From positions 7,440,001 through 7,504,000 of the forward strand of contig NC_060254.1 of NCBI RefSeq assembly GCF_921293095.1: 64,000 bases of DNA, read 5' to 3'. The position numbers and the translations under genes are program-made. Positions 10,080-22,367 of the stretch are shown here, piece after piece. The notes under the pieces were generated by a model that saw nothing but the letters and a program-made list of their open reading frames with translations, was not told the origin of the DNA and made no database searches. This DNA is from Ischnura elegans (taxonomy: Eukaryota; Arthropoda; Insecta; Odonata; Coenagrionidae). The first letter of the stretch is position 1. Each line of letters begins with the position of its first letter.

Positions 10080-10450
10080 CTGGTCAACAATCTAGGACAA
10101 CGGGTGGATATCAGCTGAAAATGAGCAACCAGAAAACTAGAATATTAGCATATAGCAGCAGAATAGCTCTGGCGAAGAGAGCATTCCACCGAAAGAAAGA
10201 TCTACTTACAGCGGGAAACTTAAGTGGAGAAGTAAGGAGCATACATTTGTCAGAAATTACATTTGCAGCATGCTTCTCAACGGGGGTAAGGCATGGACAA
10301 TGACAGCAGCGGAGAAATCAAGTGTGGAGATCTTCTAAATGTGGTGCTACAGAGGAATGGTGAGGATCAAATGGATCGACCGAGTTAGTAATGAGGGAGG
10401 CCTCAGAAGATAAGGAGAGACGAGACACCTCGTGAAAACCTTGATAAGGA
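10080..10450 (+). pseudogene. Reverse transcriptase C-terminal remnant (non-LTR retrotransposon)
   Basis: The plus strand encodes SRIALAKRAFHRKKDLLTAG, then after a frame disruption MTAAEKSSVEIF, a stop, and MVRIKWIDRVSNEGGLRR. This is the segment after the catalytic box of RTE-type reverse transcriptases, where active elements read LYGAEAWTL and a WCYRR-type motif. It is decayed, with stops and frame changes. It differs from the RTE copy at 3983-6519, so it represents another family or an older copy. Confidence 0.7.
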
Positions 10451-12237
10451 GACGCTAAAATTGAATAATTAGACTACCCACAGCATGGAAAATCGCATAC
10501 ATTAATCTATAAATGTAATCGGTCAAAATATTTTCCAACATTTCAATACAATTGACGTATTACAAACGCATTTTGACTTCAATTACACTATCAAAATGAT
10601 TTTCCACCTTTATCGCAAGCAGTATGTTATGGAGCTTTTAATTCCTGTTTTCTGGTAAAGATAAATTTACATTCTAATCTCAATCGAAATTTTATCGCAT
10701 AGGCGAGCCTGTACTTAATAGCAAACAAAAATGAGAGAATTTTCATCAATAATATTCTACCTCCTACGGATAATTTGATATCGTTACTTCCGACATCAGT
10801 AAAAAAAAGGCAACCTTGTAACTTCTGTCATTATTTTCGTTTAACCTACTAAGAGTTTAACTGGAATTTTCCATTCGAAAGGGAATACGTGGATATCCTT
10901 TTCAGGTAATTATTTTCACACGATGAAACTGTGTTCTTCATCACGTCATCTTTCACGCTTAATTTGCCATCTTATTCCTAACTTAAGCATAAATATGGAG
11001 CACTGGAGAACTAGGCACACCAAAAGACTGCTCATTGTTCCGTGTTCTTAGGGACTTAACGTAAACAGGCCTCTTAACGGTCTTGAGCCTAAACATACAT
11101 CTTATGCGAATGATTATTTAAAAGTCACCTCTGCGCCATAATCGACTCAATACGACAAATTGTTTTGATTGATGAATGAGTTGTTCGGATAGGTAGGTTT
11201 CACCCCAATCCCAGGATAGAATTCCCTTCTTGTCCGCGGCGCCAGGATAATCACTCCGCTTCGAGTGCGCGCCAGTGGAATACTTTTCCTTTTACAAGTG
11301 ATCGAGTATCGAGCGCAGTCTCGGCCTCTTTCGTGAGCGTCGTCGAGTGTCAGGGCCGGAAACCGAAAGGAAAGCCCAACACTACACCGACCCCTGGTAC
11401 AACTTCAAGTTTTGGCAACTGAATCCATGGAATGACATCCATACGGAGAACTGATTTCGGCGCCTGCACATATCAGACCGCAGCGAAACTCTTCATCCAG
11501 TCATTTAGCCCGAAATGTTTTCAGAAGGGGTGCGTGGTAAACGGTTTACAATGCGAGCACTTCTTTTTCAATTTTGACTAATCGCAAAATCATAAATTTC
11601 ATCCTACAAGCAATGAATTTCGTATTCATAGGGCTGACACTAATAGTCATCGTTGATACTTACCGGAAAGGCCGTAGTTGGCTTGGTTTCCGAAAGCGTT
11701 TTTTTCCGAAATACTCGAGATTTGTTGAAAACAACTGAAACTTCAGGGCATTGGCGGCAGTAGTTAATAATATCCGATTTTGAGGTGGTTTCGGATCTGA
11801 GAACTTGATCTTATTCCGCAACCTTTGATATTTAAGAGAAAGTCAGAGGATAAGTTCCCCAGGTGCTAGTCGTCTTCAAAGGGAATGTTTCGCAGTCACT
11901 GCAAGGTATAAAATTTGGGGGTGTGAGGTTGAACCACCCAGAATCTCATCAACCCTCGCCTACGCGCCTGCCTTCATCACTGGAAAATGAAGTTAATATA
12001 AATGAATTTACTGGAAAATGAGGAAAATGAAATCTGTGAGAGTACAAATACTGTTTGACATTTCTCGTGGTTTATGAAATGATAAAATTGAAATTAGGAT
12101 AAATTCCTCATGTTCAATCACAATCATAAAGTCCAAATCACTAGTGGGATGAAAGAAATGAAAGTGGTGAAGTTTGAAACAGGCTTGTGAGTTTGAAATT
12201 TCGTCCTTAAATTATATTATTTAAGTCCTATTAAAAG
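10451..12237. other. Intergenic, no gene recognised
   Basis: Mostly AT-rich. A locally CpG-richer stretch at about 11225-11400 includes GAGCGCAGTCTCGGCCTC, an arthropod-style initiator-like string. It could be a promoter or non-coding first exon, but nothing else supports this. Confidence 0.35.
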
Positions 12238-12825
12238 AATAGGGTAGTTTCCTTCATCAAAGAAAACGAAAGGCATTGATTGCGATTCGTTACCCACCAT
12301 TAGTGTATTCATAATACACAAATTATTTGGTTTTTGAAATACCGGTTTAGACGAATGGCATGGGTCAAATTTTATCCTCATTTGAAAAAGGCCAGATTGG
12401 CGCCCATGCGATTCCACTCCGCATGACGTCACAGGGACCTAGTTTCTACACGAGAGGATAGGAGTTATACATCGTCTGAGGTTACCAATGCATGCATGAG
12501 GCACAGAGCTCAGGGAAACATGTCTTAATAATCACCTATTAAAACTGGCTAAGTTCGGAAAGTTTTCTTCGTTTGATAAGGTATTAATAAACCTTTTTTA
12601 AGCCAAGCGCTACCAGACAGCAAGGTACAAGGCTAGCCGCTAGCAGCCTGCGTGGTATCAGCGCTAAGCCTCGCCTCAAGGTCACCTCGTAGGGCGGGAG
12701 GGGGAACCAGAAATACGTCACGCAGAGAGACTTCCCGACATTCATACTTAAGCGTCGCGTTTTCGCGCGCTTGAAAATTTTCACTTTTCATTTCATCGCG
12801 AAAAATAGGTATCATCACTTAAAAA
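12238..12825. repeat. 588-bp dispersed repeat, copy A
   Basis: Aligns end to end with 63413-64000, in the same orientation and of the same length, at roughly nine bases in ten by eye. The first 60 or so bases (AATAGGGTAGTTTCC onward) are identical. Shared landmarks are GACGTCACAGGGACCTAG, ATACATCGTCTGAGG, ACTGGCTAAG and GCGTTTTCGCGCGCTTGAAA. On the minus strand both copies keep an open frame of about 65 residues next to the identical core. Class unknown: no terminal repeats, tRNA-like head or known protein. Confidence 0.8.
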
Positions 12826-15212
12826 TCTAAAAGCGTGAAATACGTACTCCAGGAGTAATAATCTTTCGATTTAGGCAATAAAAAAATAATAGGAAACCAC
12901 CCTATTAGTGAAGTTAGCTAAATGGTAGTTTTTTGATATTTTAATATTATTATTCAATATTATAAAAAGTTATTTGCCTCAGTAAATTAACAAAATTGAT
13001 GTTCCTAGAATGATTTAACGGTCTATACTTGAAATCTTGTAGTCATATTAGGATATTTACTGCCAATTCAATGCAATATTTTATGATGGAGATTAATGTT
13101 TACGCATCTCTCACACACAAAGGCAACTGCATGAGGCACTTAATTTGGCGTAACATTTTTAAATATCCCCCAGACCTACGAGCTAAATATTCCACCTTTC
13201 ATAGCTCAGACCGAGAATCAATCGTGAAATCGATTTTGTATAACTTTGGATAGTTCATATGCCAGTCGATAGATATTATTATTTTCCAAGCTACTGGCTG
13301 CTTTGAAGAGAAATTTCATCTTTTTCAACTATCTCCTTCACTAATAAACATTCCCCGTCAATTTACGCCTATTTAAGTAGTCGCGAAGCAGTAGCTCCTT
13401 GAGTTTTCGACTCCTAAATATGCCAAGTCAGTTTCAATTGTTGTGGACGGGACTTAACATTTATATTTCACGTCAATGGCCTCAGCGTACACGAAATTGA
13501 ATGGATATGCTTTTTCCGAACATGGGAAAGGCCTTATTTTTAACCTCCCCAAGGTCATACTTTCACATCTAATTCCAAACCAATTCAAGTCGCAAACAGA
13601 TTTATATCAGGCATCCGTCTTTCGCCGCTCTTTCTTCTCCGAGGCCTTATCGGGAGACAGTTCGTGGGAACGGAGTTGAAGGGAATCGCTAACACGGCCC
13701 GAGTTGAAAGCGTGCCTTCTCTTCTATTGGCGGGTAGAGAGTAGCCAAATGCTGACCCCAAGACATGCAAGCAGGCACGTAGCCGCAAATACACTTCCCG
13801 GAATGCTATGTATGTATGCGGATTGCCTATACAAGACGTTTTTTTTTGTTACTTCGAACGCATTGGAAAAATAAATACATACTACATTGCAAATATTTAG
13901 AATAAATAGATCGCTCTGCTCTCATCGACGCGCTGTGAACATTTATGAAAAATCTAATATATAACGGTCCTCATGGATATAACCGAATTTTATTATTAAT
14001 TTTAATTTAAAATTTTATTACCGGATAAATATTAAAATGTAATTATTGGATACTTTGAGACGTAGATTACGGGTGCGGTTGCCTGTAATAATGATCGTAT
14101 GACAGTTGAAAATTACGCATAAAATTCAATTACTTTTAATCCGTTAACGATTGAATGAAATTTAAAAATAAACGAATGATTTCTCTACCGATGTAATTAG
14201 TATTCTTGAGGAAATATAAAGCTCACGTCAGTCAAACACATTGGAAATTATTAAAAGAAAATCAAAATTGTACGGGACTGGCATTGTGCAGTCCTCTTCT
14301 CTGTAGTCGCCTCGGGGAAAAAATGACAGCCGATGGAAAAACAAAAGAGCGACGCAGCGCGAACTCCGTTTCGAGTGATTTCCACTGCAGCAGCAGCAGC
14401 ACTCCTTCCCCTTGAAGGCGTTAATCACGGCTCCTTCTGCCGTCACGAACGGCCCAATCAATTCAAACGCCTTCCCACCGATCCACAACTCATTGGCAAT
14501 GCGCATGCCGTGCGTGAGCCGACCTTGTTGTCCTTCGCCCCCTTTTCGAAGACGGATAGAACGAGAGACTGACCCTCATTGAACGCACTTCAGCGCAGGC
14601 ACATGGCAATCGAAATTGACTTGACTTATGTTTTATTTTACCTGGCTCGGGTGAGGCCACAATCCGGCCCCCTCTTCCCCCGAGCCAAGGCTCTTTTACA
14701 TACGTATTTAAGTTCATTCTTACAGTACAAAATATGATATCGGTATGTATTATTATCTTCTTTTCGTACATTTGCTTCAGCTCCTTGGACATTCAACAGT
14801 CATTGTATGTCGGGCTGGTCAAGTCTTTTCTTTGCTTCATTCGAGTTCATCTCGGGAAATCCAGCATATACGATATGTATATGAAAAAAAATAAAAAAAT
14901 AAAAATTTAATTGAAGCAATATAAAAAACAAATACCTACTTTGAATATACATAAGAGTATAGGCTGCATTCCCACCAATCAGTGAAGGACGAGAACAAAA
15001 ATCAGATGCTTTAAAAGTTGGAATAAAAATGTTAAAACATTATAATATTCTGGTAATCAGAATGAAAATTTTATAACAAGTCAAAAAGGACATTTCAAAA
15101 TAAATTGGTTCTAACAATATAATATGAATGGACTCGTGTGCGAGAGGAATTGGACTTTAGCCTTCCGCCTAGTGAAGTGTTTTTTAACTAGACTCCGGCA
15201 CTGCTTTCGCTA
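12826..15212. other. Intergenic, no gene recognised
   Basis: AT-rich with a GC-richer patch at 14280-14580 containing a short CAG run (about 14390). Open frames here overlap in several frames on both strands and have no splice or domain support. Confidence 0.4.
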
Positions 15213-15484
15213 TGAGGTATGGTATGGTATTTGAAGACGACGACCGACAGCTGAGGTCATTTGCGCCATCAGGGAGGGAAGGGTAGAGAGAAACCCGGCG
15301 TCGGCATAAGTCTGAAAGGCGCCAAGGGGATCACGTATGAACATCCCATCCGACGGACTTGAAGCGCCCCCCACAAAGAACTAAGTAGGGATCGGGCAGC
15401 CAATGAAAACTGTCCGCCACCATCGGGACTTGTACCCGGGCCCACGGGTTGTGAAGTTAGCACGCTAGCCGCCACCCCTCCTGC
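15213..15484 (-). repeat. tRNA-derived SINE
   Basis: On the minus strand it starts with a tRNA-like head: a box A-like TGGCGGCTAGCGTGCTAAC and, about 35 bases on, a box B-like GGGTACAAGTCCCG. A tRNA-unrelated body follows and it ends in a short tandem tail, ATACCATACCATACC. The layout is that of a Pol III SINE. It is not a functional tRNA because the cloverleaf is not complete. Confidence 0.7.
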
Positions 15485-18400
15485 CAAACAAAAGACTGTG
15501 AGGACTACAGTTTACAGGCCAATGGCAGAATAAATGATGGCAAAGGAAGGCGTGCATTGAGTTGCAATGATAATTACGTTGAGCTGCTCATTTGCTTCAT
15601 TTGGTAATACCGGACATCGACCGGTTTTGAGATTCACTAGTCATTATAAAGAGGAAAGACCGAAAAAAGCTGTTTGGATCTATGCATTTATTTAACGATG
15701 CGTTATCGTTGTGCGGTCTCGAGGTAAATACCGATGCAATGGCTTCGACGAGCAACTGTGATTGATTATTTTGCAATTGAGCTGTACCTTCGAGGGAACA
15801 TAGTTAGCATCTCCTCTATACCAAATCATTTTACGATTGGTATTTCCTCTAAACATAAAAAAATTACTGTTCCCAAATATTTTATCACTATCTCCAAGGC
15901 TATTGATAAACACCTACGAAAATAAACATTTGCAAATACCTGTCTACAGGGTATTAATCCGGCCTGCGTCGCTAAGATGCAGCAACCCCTTAGAGCAAAT
16001 TGGCTTCCCATAGTTCGGCTTAATACCAATCGAAATGAACTTCACCACGATCCCTTTCAAGCCATTATAATGGAGATTGGACTTCTCAAATCAAAATTTT
16101 TTAATTACCAGCCTAAGACGGTTTCACCAAAAAAATAGGGGGATAAGTCTTGTAGAAATTCGAAATATGTCCTTCACATCGATGTCTACACCCACACTTG
16201 TAAAACCAAAAATGAGAGTTCTAAATTCCACTAATGGAAATCGGATTTTTTAAATCTCAAAACTGTGATAGACTCTAACGAATACATTTTCATATGAATA
16301 GAGAAATTTAAAATTAGAGTTTGAATGTAAAAAGGGAATAAATGATTCCTTGACATTGTTCCGCAGGTTACTAAATACCACTGGTCACTGGAACAAAAAT
16401 CAATCAAAGTGAAAAGAATTTACTTTCTATATACTTGCATTGAAAAATAAAAGATAATAAATAAAAATTCTGCTTTACTATAGCTAAGACAACAAATAAA
16501 ATACATCCATCTCTATAAAAAGTTGTTCCAGAAAATACCAAATATTTTTCTAGTCCATATAAGTTAACGATCTAAAATGTATTGCTTTACTACACAAAAG
16601 TCATTTAAATTAAATTTTGGCACGCAAATTAAGAGATTTTTTCAGGATATTAACTTTAAGCTTGAATTTTACGCTACATATGCCCCACACAATCCCTTTT
16701 TACGTTCCTGCAGTGTGAAATTATCTTTGTAGTTTTGAAAAATTATAAAATATTTCATTTTTAAGTAATCATTCTAAACCTGCCATTTTCCAGCAATATC
16801 ATGTAGCGGTATCAGTCAATAGCATGTAGCTTCTGCTAACTTCAGTTAAAATAGCTTCTGACTAATGTATCACCAACAACACTGAACATTCGTCAACCCC
16901 TTCGTGCAAAGTAGAAGTTCCCACAGTACTACGTAGTAACGGGATCAAGACCGCACGAGCGGTAAATCTTTATATATGTCATAAATATTTATTTTAATGG
17001 CAGAGGGGTGGAGAACACACGGCAGTGTTTGCCAAAATGTAAGTTTAAGCCACTACTTCGTGTCAGTTGTAACAACTAGTAAATGTTGAAAATCAACATG
17101 AACTTTACTTTGTACTAAAATAATTCTTTTTTCTTTTCTCCTTCCCATTATTCTGAAAATTGAAAGCGGGGGATAACACTTGTTATTACATAATTATGTT
17201 GCTTCGCTTTTTGTACGTAACTGTACGCTTATATTTGGGGGAACCAATATTTGCGTGATCATTCACATAAAAAACGAGAGAATGGCCTTAAGCCTTAAGC
17301 GAGTATTGCCGTCTTTGATGAAGTCACGCGCAAGCTATGGCCAATCGCATTTCAAGAGAATTCCGGAACCTGTGAATCAAATTCCGAGAGGTAAAATAAT
17401 ACTTTCTTGCCTTCCATCAATCACAGCAGCCTATACAATTGCTGACATTCAAGGAGGAAGATGAGAATTTCAAAAGGCAATACCGTCAATCACGAAATGA
17501 TATATCATTACAAAATTTCTTGTTGTAAAAATCAAAATGCCATGATTCATCGCTGGGATAATTATGCTAGGCATGCGAAGAGGATTTGGAGATTTTATTT
17601 GATTGACTACATATTTTTATTTGTGGAAATTGCGCTTCGCAAATGGAACACACTGCCGATAATATTTCCAAATGGCTCCCGCATTTATTCCTCAAATATC
17701 CTCAATCAAATGTTCAGAGAGTCTTCCCTTGAATTGATTCCATGTCAAATTCTGGGTCTCATACCTTTAATTTGTTGCCGTTCGAACAGCGATCGATAGG
17801 GAAAGCTTCTTTCATAAGATTTATTTATTTATAAAGATAAATGTCGGCTGTCCACTATTTACGAATAGTTTATTTTTCCATTATGTTTTCAGAGATTAAA
17901 TAGTTTCCAAATATAAACTGATATAAGAAAGCTGTATAGAGCACGGTTTTGCTCTTAGAATGCTTTAAATATATACTAAAATGATCTAGCACAGGCATTA
18001 TCATCTCAGCTTCACAGGAATTCGTAGACAACGTTTGATAGTGGTGAAAAACTGCGGATAATATTGTTTTATTTAAACTTGAATGAATTATTATTATCGT
18101 AGGGTATATCAGAATTATAACAAAATAGAATTTAATTTCTATTGGTGCGAAATATTAGCAAAAAATCATCAGTGAAAGTCCGTTACAAGTGAACGGAACT
18201 TCAGGTGATATGTTCAAAGTCTGATAGTCTGTCCATAATGATCATTAATTCAGGAAAAGGAGGGCAATGACCAATTTAGCCAAAGGTCAATTTACCTTCT
18301 TTAATGAAAATTGTTCCGCCCATTTATTCCGGTAAAGACGAAAATAGCATGCAAATCAAAAGTGTTGCGTTCCTAAAGAAATTTGATCATGTTCTAACTA

Positions 18401-20526
18401 TTTTTACTACATCAACTGAGAGGTACTTAAAATATTAATGAAACGAAGAAATAAATAGCAATCGTTTGTTTTAAAACATTTCATATTTAGCGAAACGACA
18501 TTGTTTTCTTAAGTTTCGGAAAATAAAGTTCGATAGAAGGTTATAGTATCGTTGAAATAGAAAGTAAAATGACTGCGATGGGTGGTAGGGATGCCTTGTG
18601 TTGTGCCTCTTCCTAAGAATTTAATTTTTTTGCGTTGCAGGCGTCTTGCCCTTCCGCCTTCAGATTCCGCTCACTGACGACCAACTTCCTCGAGGTTTTG
18701 CTTGCGGGAAAAGCTTTTGCCCCAGATTCGTGATCTCCCTTCGGAATCTGCCATGTTCCGCTCATTCACCGACTTTCTCACGAAGTTGAACTTAAGTCAC
18801 CCCTCTTGTATTTCCTCAACTTTTGAGTCATTTTCTTTTCATAATTTCCATCATATTCGACTTACATGAGGTTTATTTTTACACAATAATACTGATTCGA
18901 ATGGAAAAAATCATTTATTGTGTATTTTAAAATTACAAGCAATGGTTTTCTGTCATAAATAAAAATTTAATCGAATTTTTCGCGAAATTTTCAACTGTCA
19001 CGGGGTCCAATTTTTATGAGAGGCGATCATACCCGTAATCTACGCCGAAAGCCATCCGGTAATTATTGCATTTCAGCAATCGCTGTTGAAAAAATATACA
19101 TGCAAGTGTCATTCCACCCCAATTCGACAAGATGGTTGGCCGATTGAGCACGGATTTCTACCAAATTAGGCAAATCACCTTCACTTCATTAGACAATAAA
19201 CATTCCAAAGTTTCTAGCAATGCATGCTATGATTTAAAAGGCATTTCATGGTTGAAAAGCTGCAATTCTACGAAAGCGTCTTCCCAGGGGATGTTGTGTC
19301 TCCGTAAATAAGGAAAATTAAAAATAATTATACAATATTTCATTTTAAATGCATTGAATTAAAAAACATAATTAATGGATTTTTATAGAATGTAAGCATT
19401 TAAAATTGTTTATAAAATTCAAAATTTCAAATCGATTTTTGACCATTTACCTACAACTTCGATTCTTCTCATTATCTATATGTTGTACATACAACCCTCC
19501 TCTGTACGTTTAAAAAAATTGTAGGGATTTTATTTCATTTAAGAAAGAAGAAAAAATTAAGTAACGTTGGCCTTAGCGGCGTCCGGCTCTTCAAATTCGA
19601 ATTTTGTAATTTTTTTGACAACATAGCTAGGTACCCCATTGATTTTACTCATTTGCTTCTATAACAACTGCTGTAGGAGATTTCATAATCCACAATCCAC
19701 GATTTGAATTGATAAACCATGAATTTATTAATTTGTTGACATTTTGTAAAATGACACATAAGCTGTCTTTCTCAATTCAAGTTTTTTAAGATGAGACATT
19801 TCACGTATTTTTATCTTCCTTATTTGTTAATCATTCCCCAGAAGTCATTAATTGTGAAGAGCTGGATGATTCTATGGCGTGAAGCCCGCGTTACTCAATA
19901 AAATTTTATTTCTTTAATGAAATATTACCAATATCCATTTTATAACTCGCTGACGAGGGTTCTATCTATATCATATAACAAATTGAGAAAGATAGAACTG
20001 ATGGCTAAGTGGTCAGCAAAGGAATTAATTGAGAAAACTAATGGCACTTTTCATTGAATAACTTTTACTTTAAATATTAAGCAAAATTACTAAAATATAC
20101 TAAATTGTGTTGTAACAATTTAGATCTATTTTACTCTAAGATTTGTACCAGTTATATTTCTGTGAACGTTGAACAGAAGAAATCAATTTCCTCTGAATGG
20201 GTCTAAGAAGAATTTGCGAGCAGCTGGTGAAATGCTTGAACGTCGTCCGGCGGAAATACTCAAATTAACTATTAAAACATTTCTCAAACACTCAATGTTT
20301 TCGTGAAATTTTTATTTTCGTCCAAGACATTGTAAAAGAATTAAAAGTTATACAATTTGTCTTCTGGCATAAAATCGCGGATTGTCCACGAAATCCGCTA
20401 CGTAGGGCTACAGATGCGACACAGATTGGGATGTGTGACGCATTGACAGGTATGCAAACGGAGTTACACAGCGTAAATGTGGGTTGCGTCAACAAGGATA
20501 TCAATTGCTGCGGTTAATAACAGACG
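15485..20526. other. Intergenic, AT-rich, no gene recognised
   Basis: About 5 kb with no supported feature. Two overlapping frames at 17180-17800 are in low-complexity AT-rich DNA and resemble nothing known to me. One strong lone acceptor string lies near 18640, discussed separately. Confidence 0.4.
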
Positions 20527-20534
20527 CTATAAGA

Positions 20535-21355
20535 CAGGGGTGTCAAACACGCGGCCCGCGGCACCATGACTTCTTCAGTCGCATTCGATACTTCCATTGC
20601 TCCTTTAAGATTTACAGCTCTTGCAGTTGGAAGATCAAAACTTACTCGCACTTCATCCATATTACCCACATGCATTTCTTCTACTCCGAAAATGCTCTCT
20701 TTCACGAAATGTCTACTACTAATTGTCTACAGCGTTGGAAAATTTGTAATACTACACATTTTCCAACACTGAAGTCCCTGCAAAACTCACCTGAATTTCG
20801 TGCTGAAATTAACACCGAAAAATGCCGTGAACAAATTTTGAATTTGTGATCGAGTTTCGAGAAAGATTTGCAGACTTTAAAAACCTTAAGAATATTTTCT
20901 CTATCTTCCGGAATCATTTCTCTGTTAGAGCTGATGAAATCCCAGAAAATTTACAGCTAGAACTATTAGAACTCCAGTTCTGTGTTGAAGAATAAGTTTT
21001 CAACTATAGATCTTAGTACATTTTATCAGTATGTTGGGCCTAGATATCCCCAAATTGATAATTTGGCCTCAAAGATCATGTCAATGTTTGGCAGCGCACA
21101 AACAACTTTGTTCAAATTCATGACAGAAAAAAGGGTAAAGAGGTGCCAAGTTTCTGGGAGTATTAGTACCAGGAATTAAAGTAAATAAACATTTCTTCTC
21201 TTTCAGCTGCCTTTTTAAATAATAATAATTATAATATAGTTGTGGTAGTATTTTACATAATTCTCCTGTTATTGGTCCTGAAGTACACATGCGGCCCTCG
21301 AGCTGTATGAGTTGGCTAATGTGGCCCGCCAAGGTGAATGAGTTGGACACCCCTG
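20535..21355 (+). mobile_element. hAT element, decayed (GTF2IRD2/ZBED-like transposase remnant)
   Basis: The ends are inverted: CAGGGGTGTCAAAC at 20535 and GTTGGACACCCCTG at 21355 (one mismatch). They are flanked by a perfect 8-bp target duplication CTATAAGA (20527-20534 and 21356-21363), the hAT hallmark. Subterminal GCGGCCCGCGG and TGGCCCGCC strings are typical. On the plus strand, in changing frames, residues such as YVGPRYPQIDNLASKIMSMF and GSAQTTLF match the C-terminal region of GTF2IRD2-like hAT transposases. At 821 bp and with many stops it cannot encode a transposase. Confidence 0.85.
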
Positions 21356-21479
21356 CTATAAGAGCTCCAAATAAATATTTAGCAAATAACTGAATGAAAA
21401 ATACTATGGCCCTGGCCTTTGTCCCTAAAGAGGATGCCAATGCAAAGAATACGTTAGGTATCTGTCCCTGCTTCTAAGT

Positions 21480-21729
21480 TGTAACGTTTTCTTTTAATTC
21501 CTCTTTGTTTCTCTTCACCTACAAACATTTTATTTCACTTTAAATAATACAAACTCGGGAGCAAGGGAACACCCGTCCGCCATAACTATCACAATCCGAC
21601 TCCCCTCTTTACTTCCTCTCGCGCCGTCAACAATCACAACAATTACCTCACTCCACCTCTGCTGCTTATTATTGCTTGTATTACGTCACACCAAAAACCA
21701 AAACAAACCACTCAAAATTAGGTGTTACA
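21480..21729 (-). repeat. LTR (3' LTR of the gag-only element)
   Basis: 250 bp. From about 21535 to its end it is identical to the partner LTR as far as I can read. The first 55 or so bases (the 3' end in element direction) differ at many positions. Confidence 0.85.
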
Positions 21730-22367
21730 TTTGCCCCAATGGAAAAGAACATGGAATGACATGCAATTTTCTTTTTCAAAGCCTTCAAAAACAAAGTATT
21801 ATGGGTTATGGGCGTGGCCCCAACGCCTTCAGTTTTGAACTTCCCCCTTAAGTTAATAGTAATTATTTTTTTTTACAATGGGAACACATGTCATATCACA
21901 TTAGCAGAATATCCCTCGTTGACCATTTGATCGGATGTAATATCGGCTTTGACATGAATAATGTACCAGATTGCTAATAATATTTAGGAAAATAATGAAC
22001 ACTTGAAACCATAACTTTTAAAACACATTCATACCTCTTCTATTGCTGCTGAAAGCCATAGCACTTCACTCCCCCTTTCCATCACATAAACACAGTTCAC
22101 TCCACTTCACACACTGGCATTTTATTATTCTATTTGTCACACTTCTTTTACTTATCACTCCCCTTCTTTATTCACTTTACTCATTCAATCATCATTGTCA
22201 TCATTCATTCCAAGCATATAAATATTAGCTATGTACTTAATAAATAATCAACAAACACTTTTGTAATCATCCATATCAAATTATTACACATGTATTTACC
22301 CTCTTTTTTTGTCATATCACCCTTCCACCGTCTCTCTAGGGTGTAATTACTTTCGCCACTTATCTAA

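Noticed and set aside
17180..17799. Two consecutive plus-strand frames of about 100 codons
   Set aside because: AT-driven composition, no splice sites that join them, and no family resemblance.
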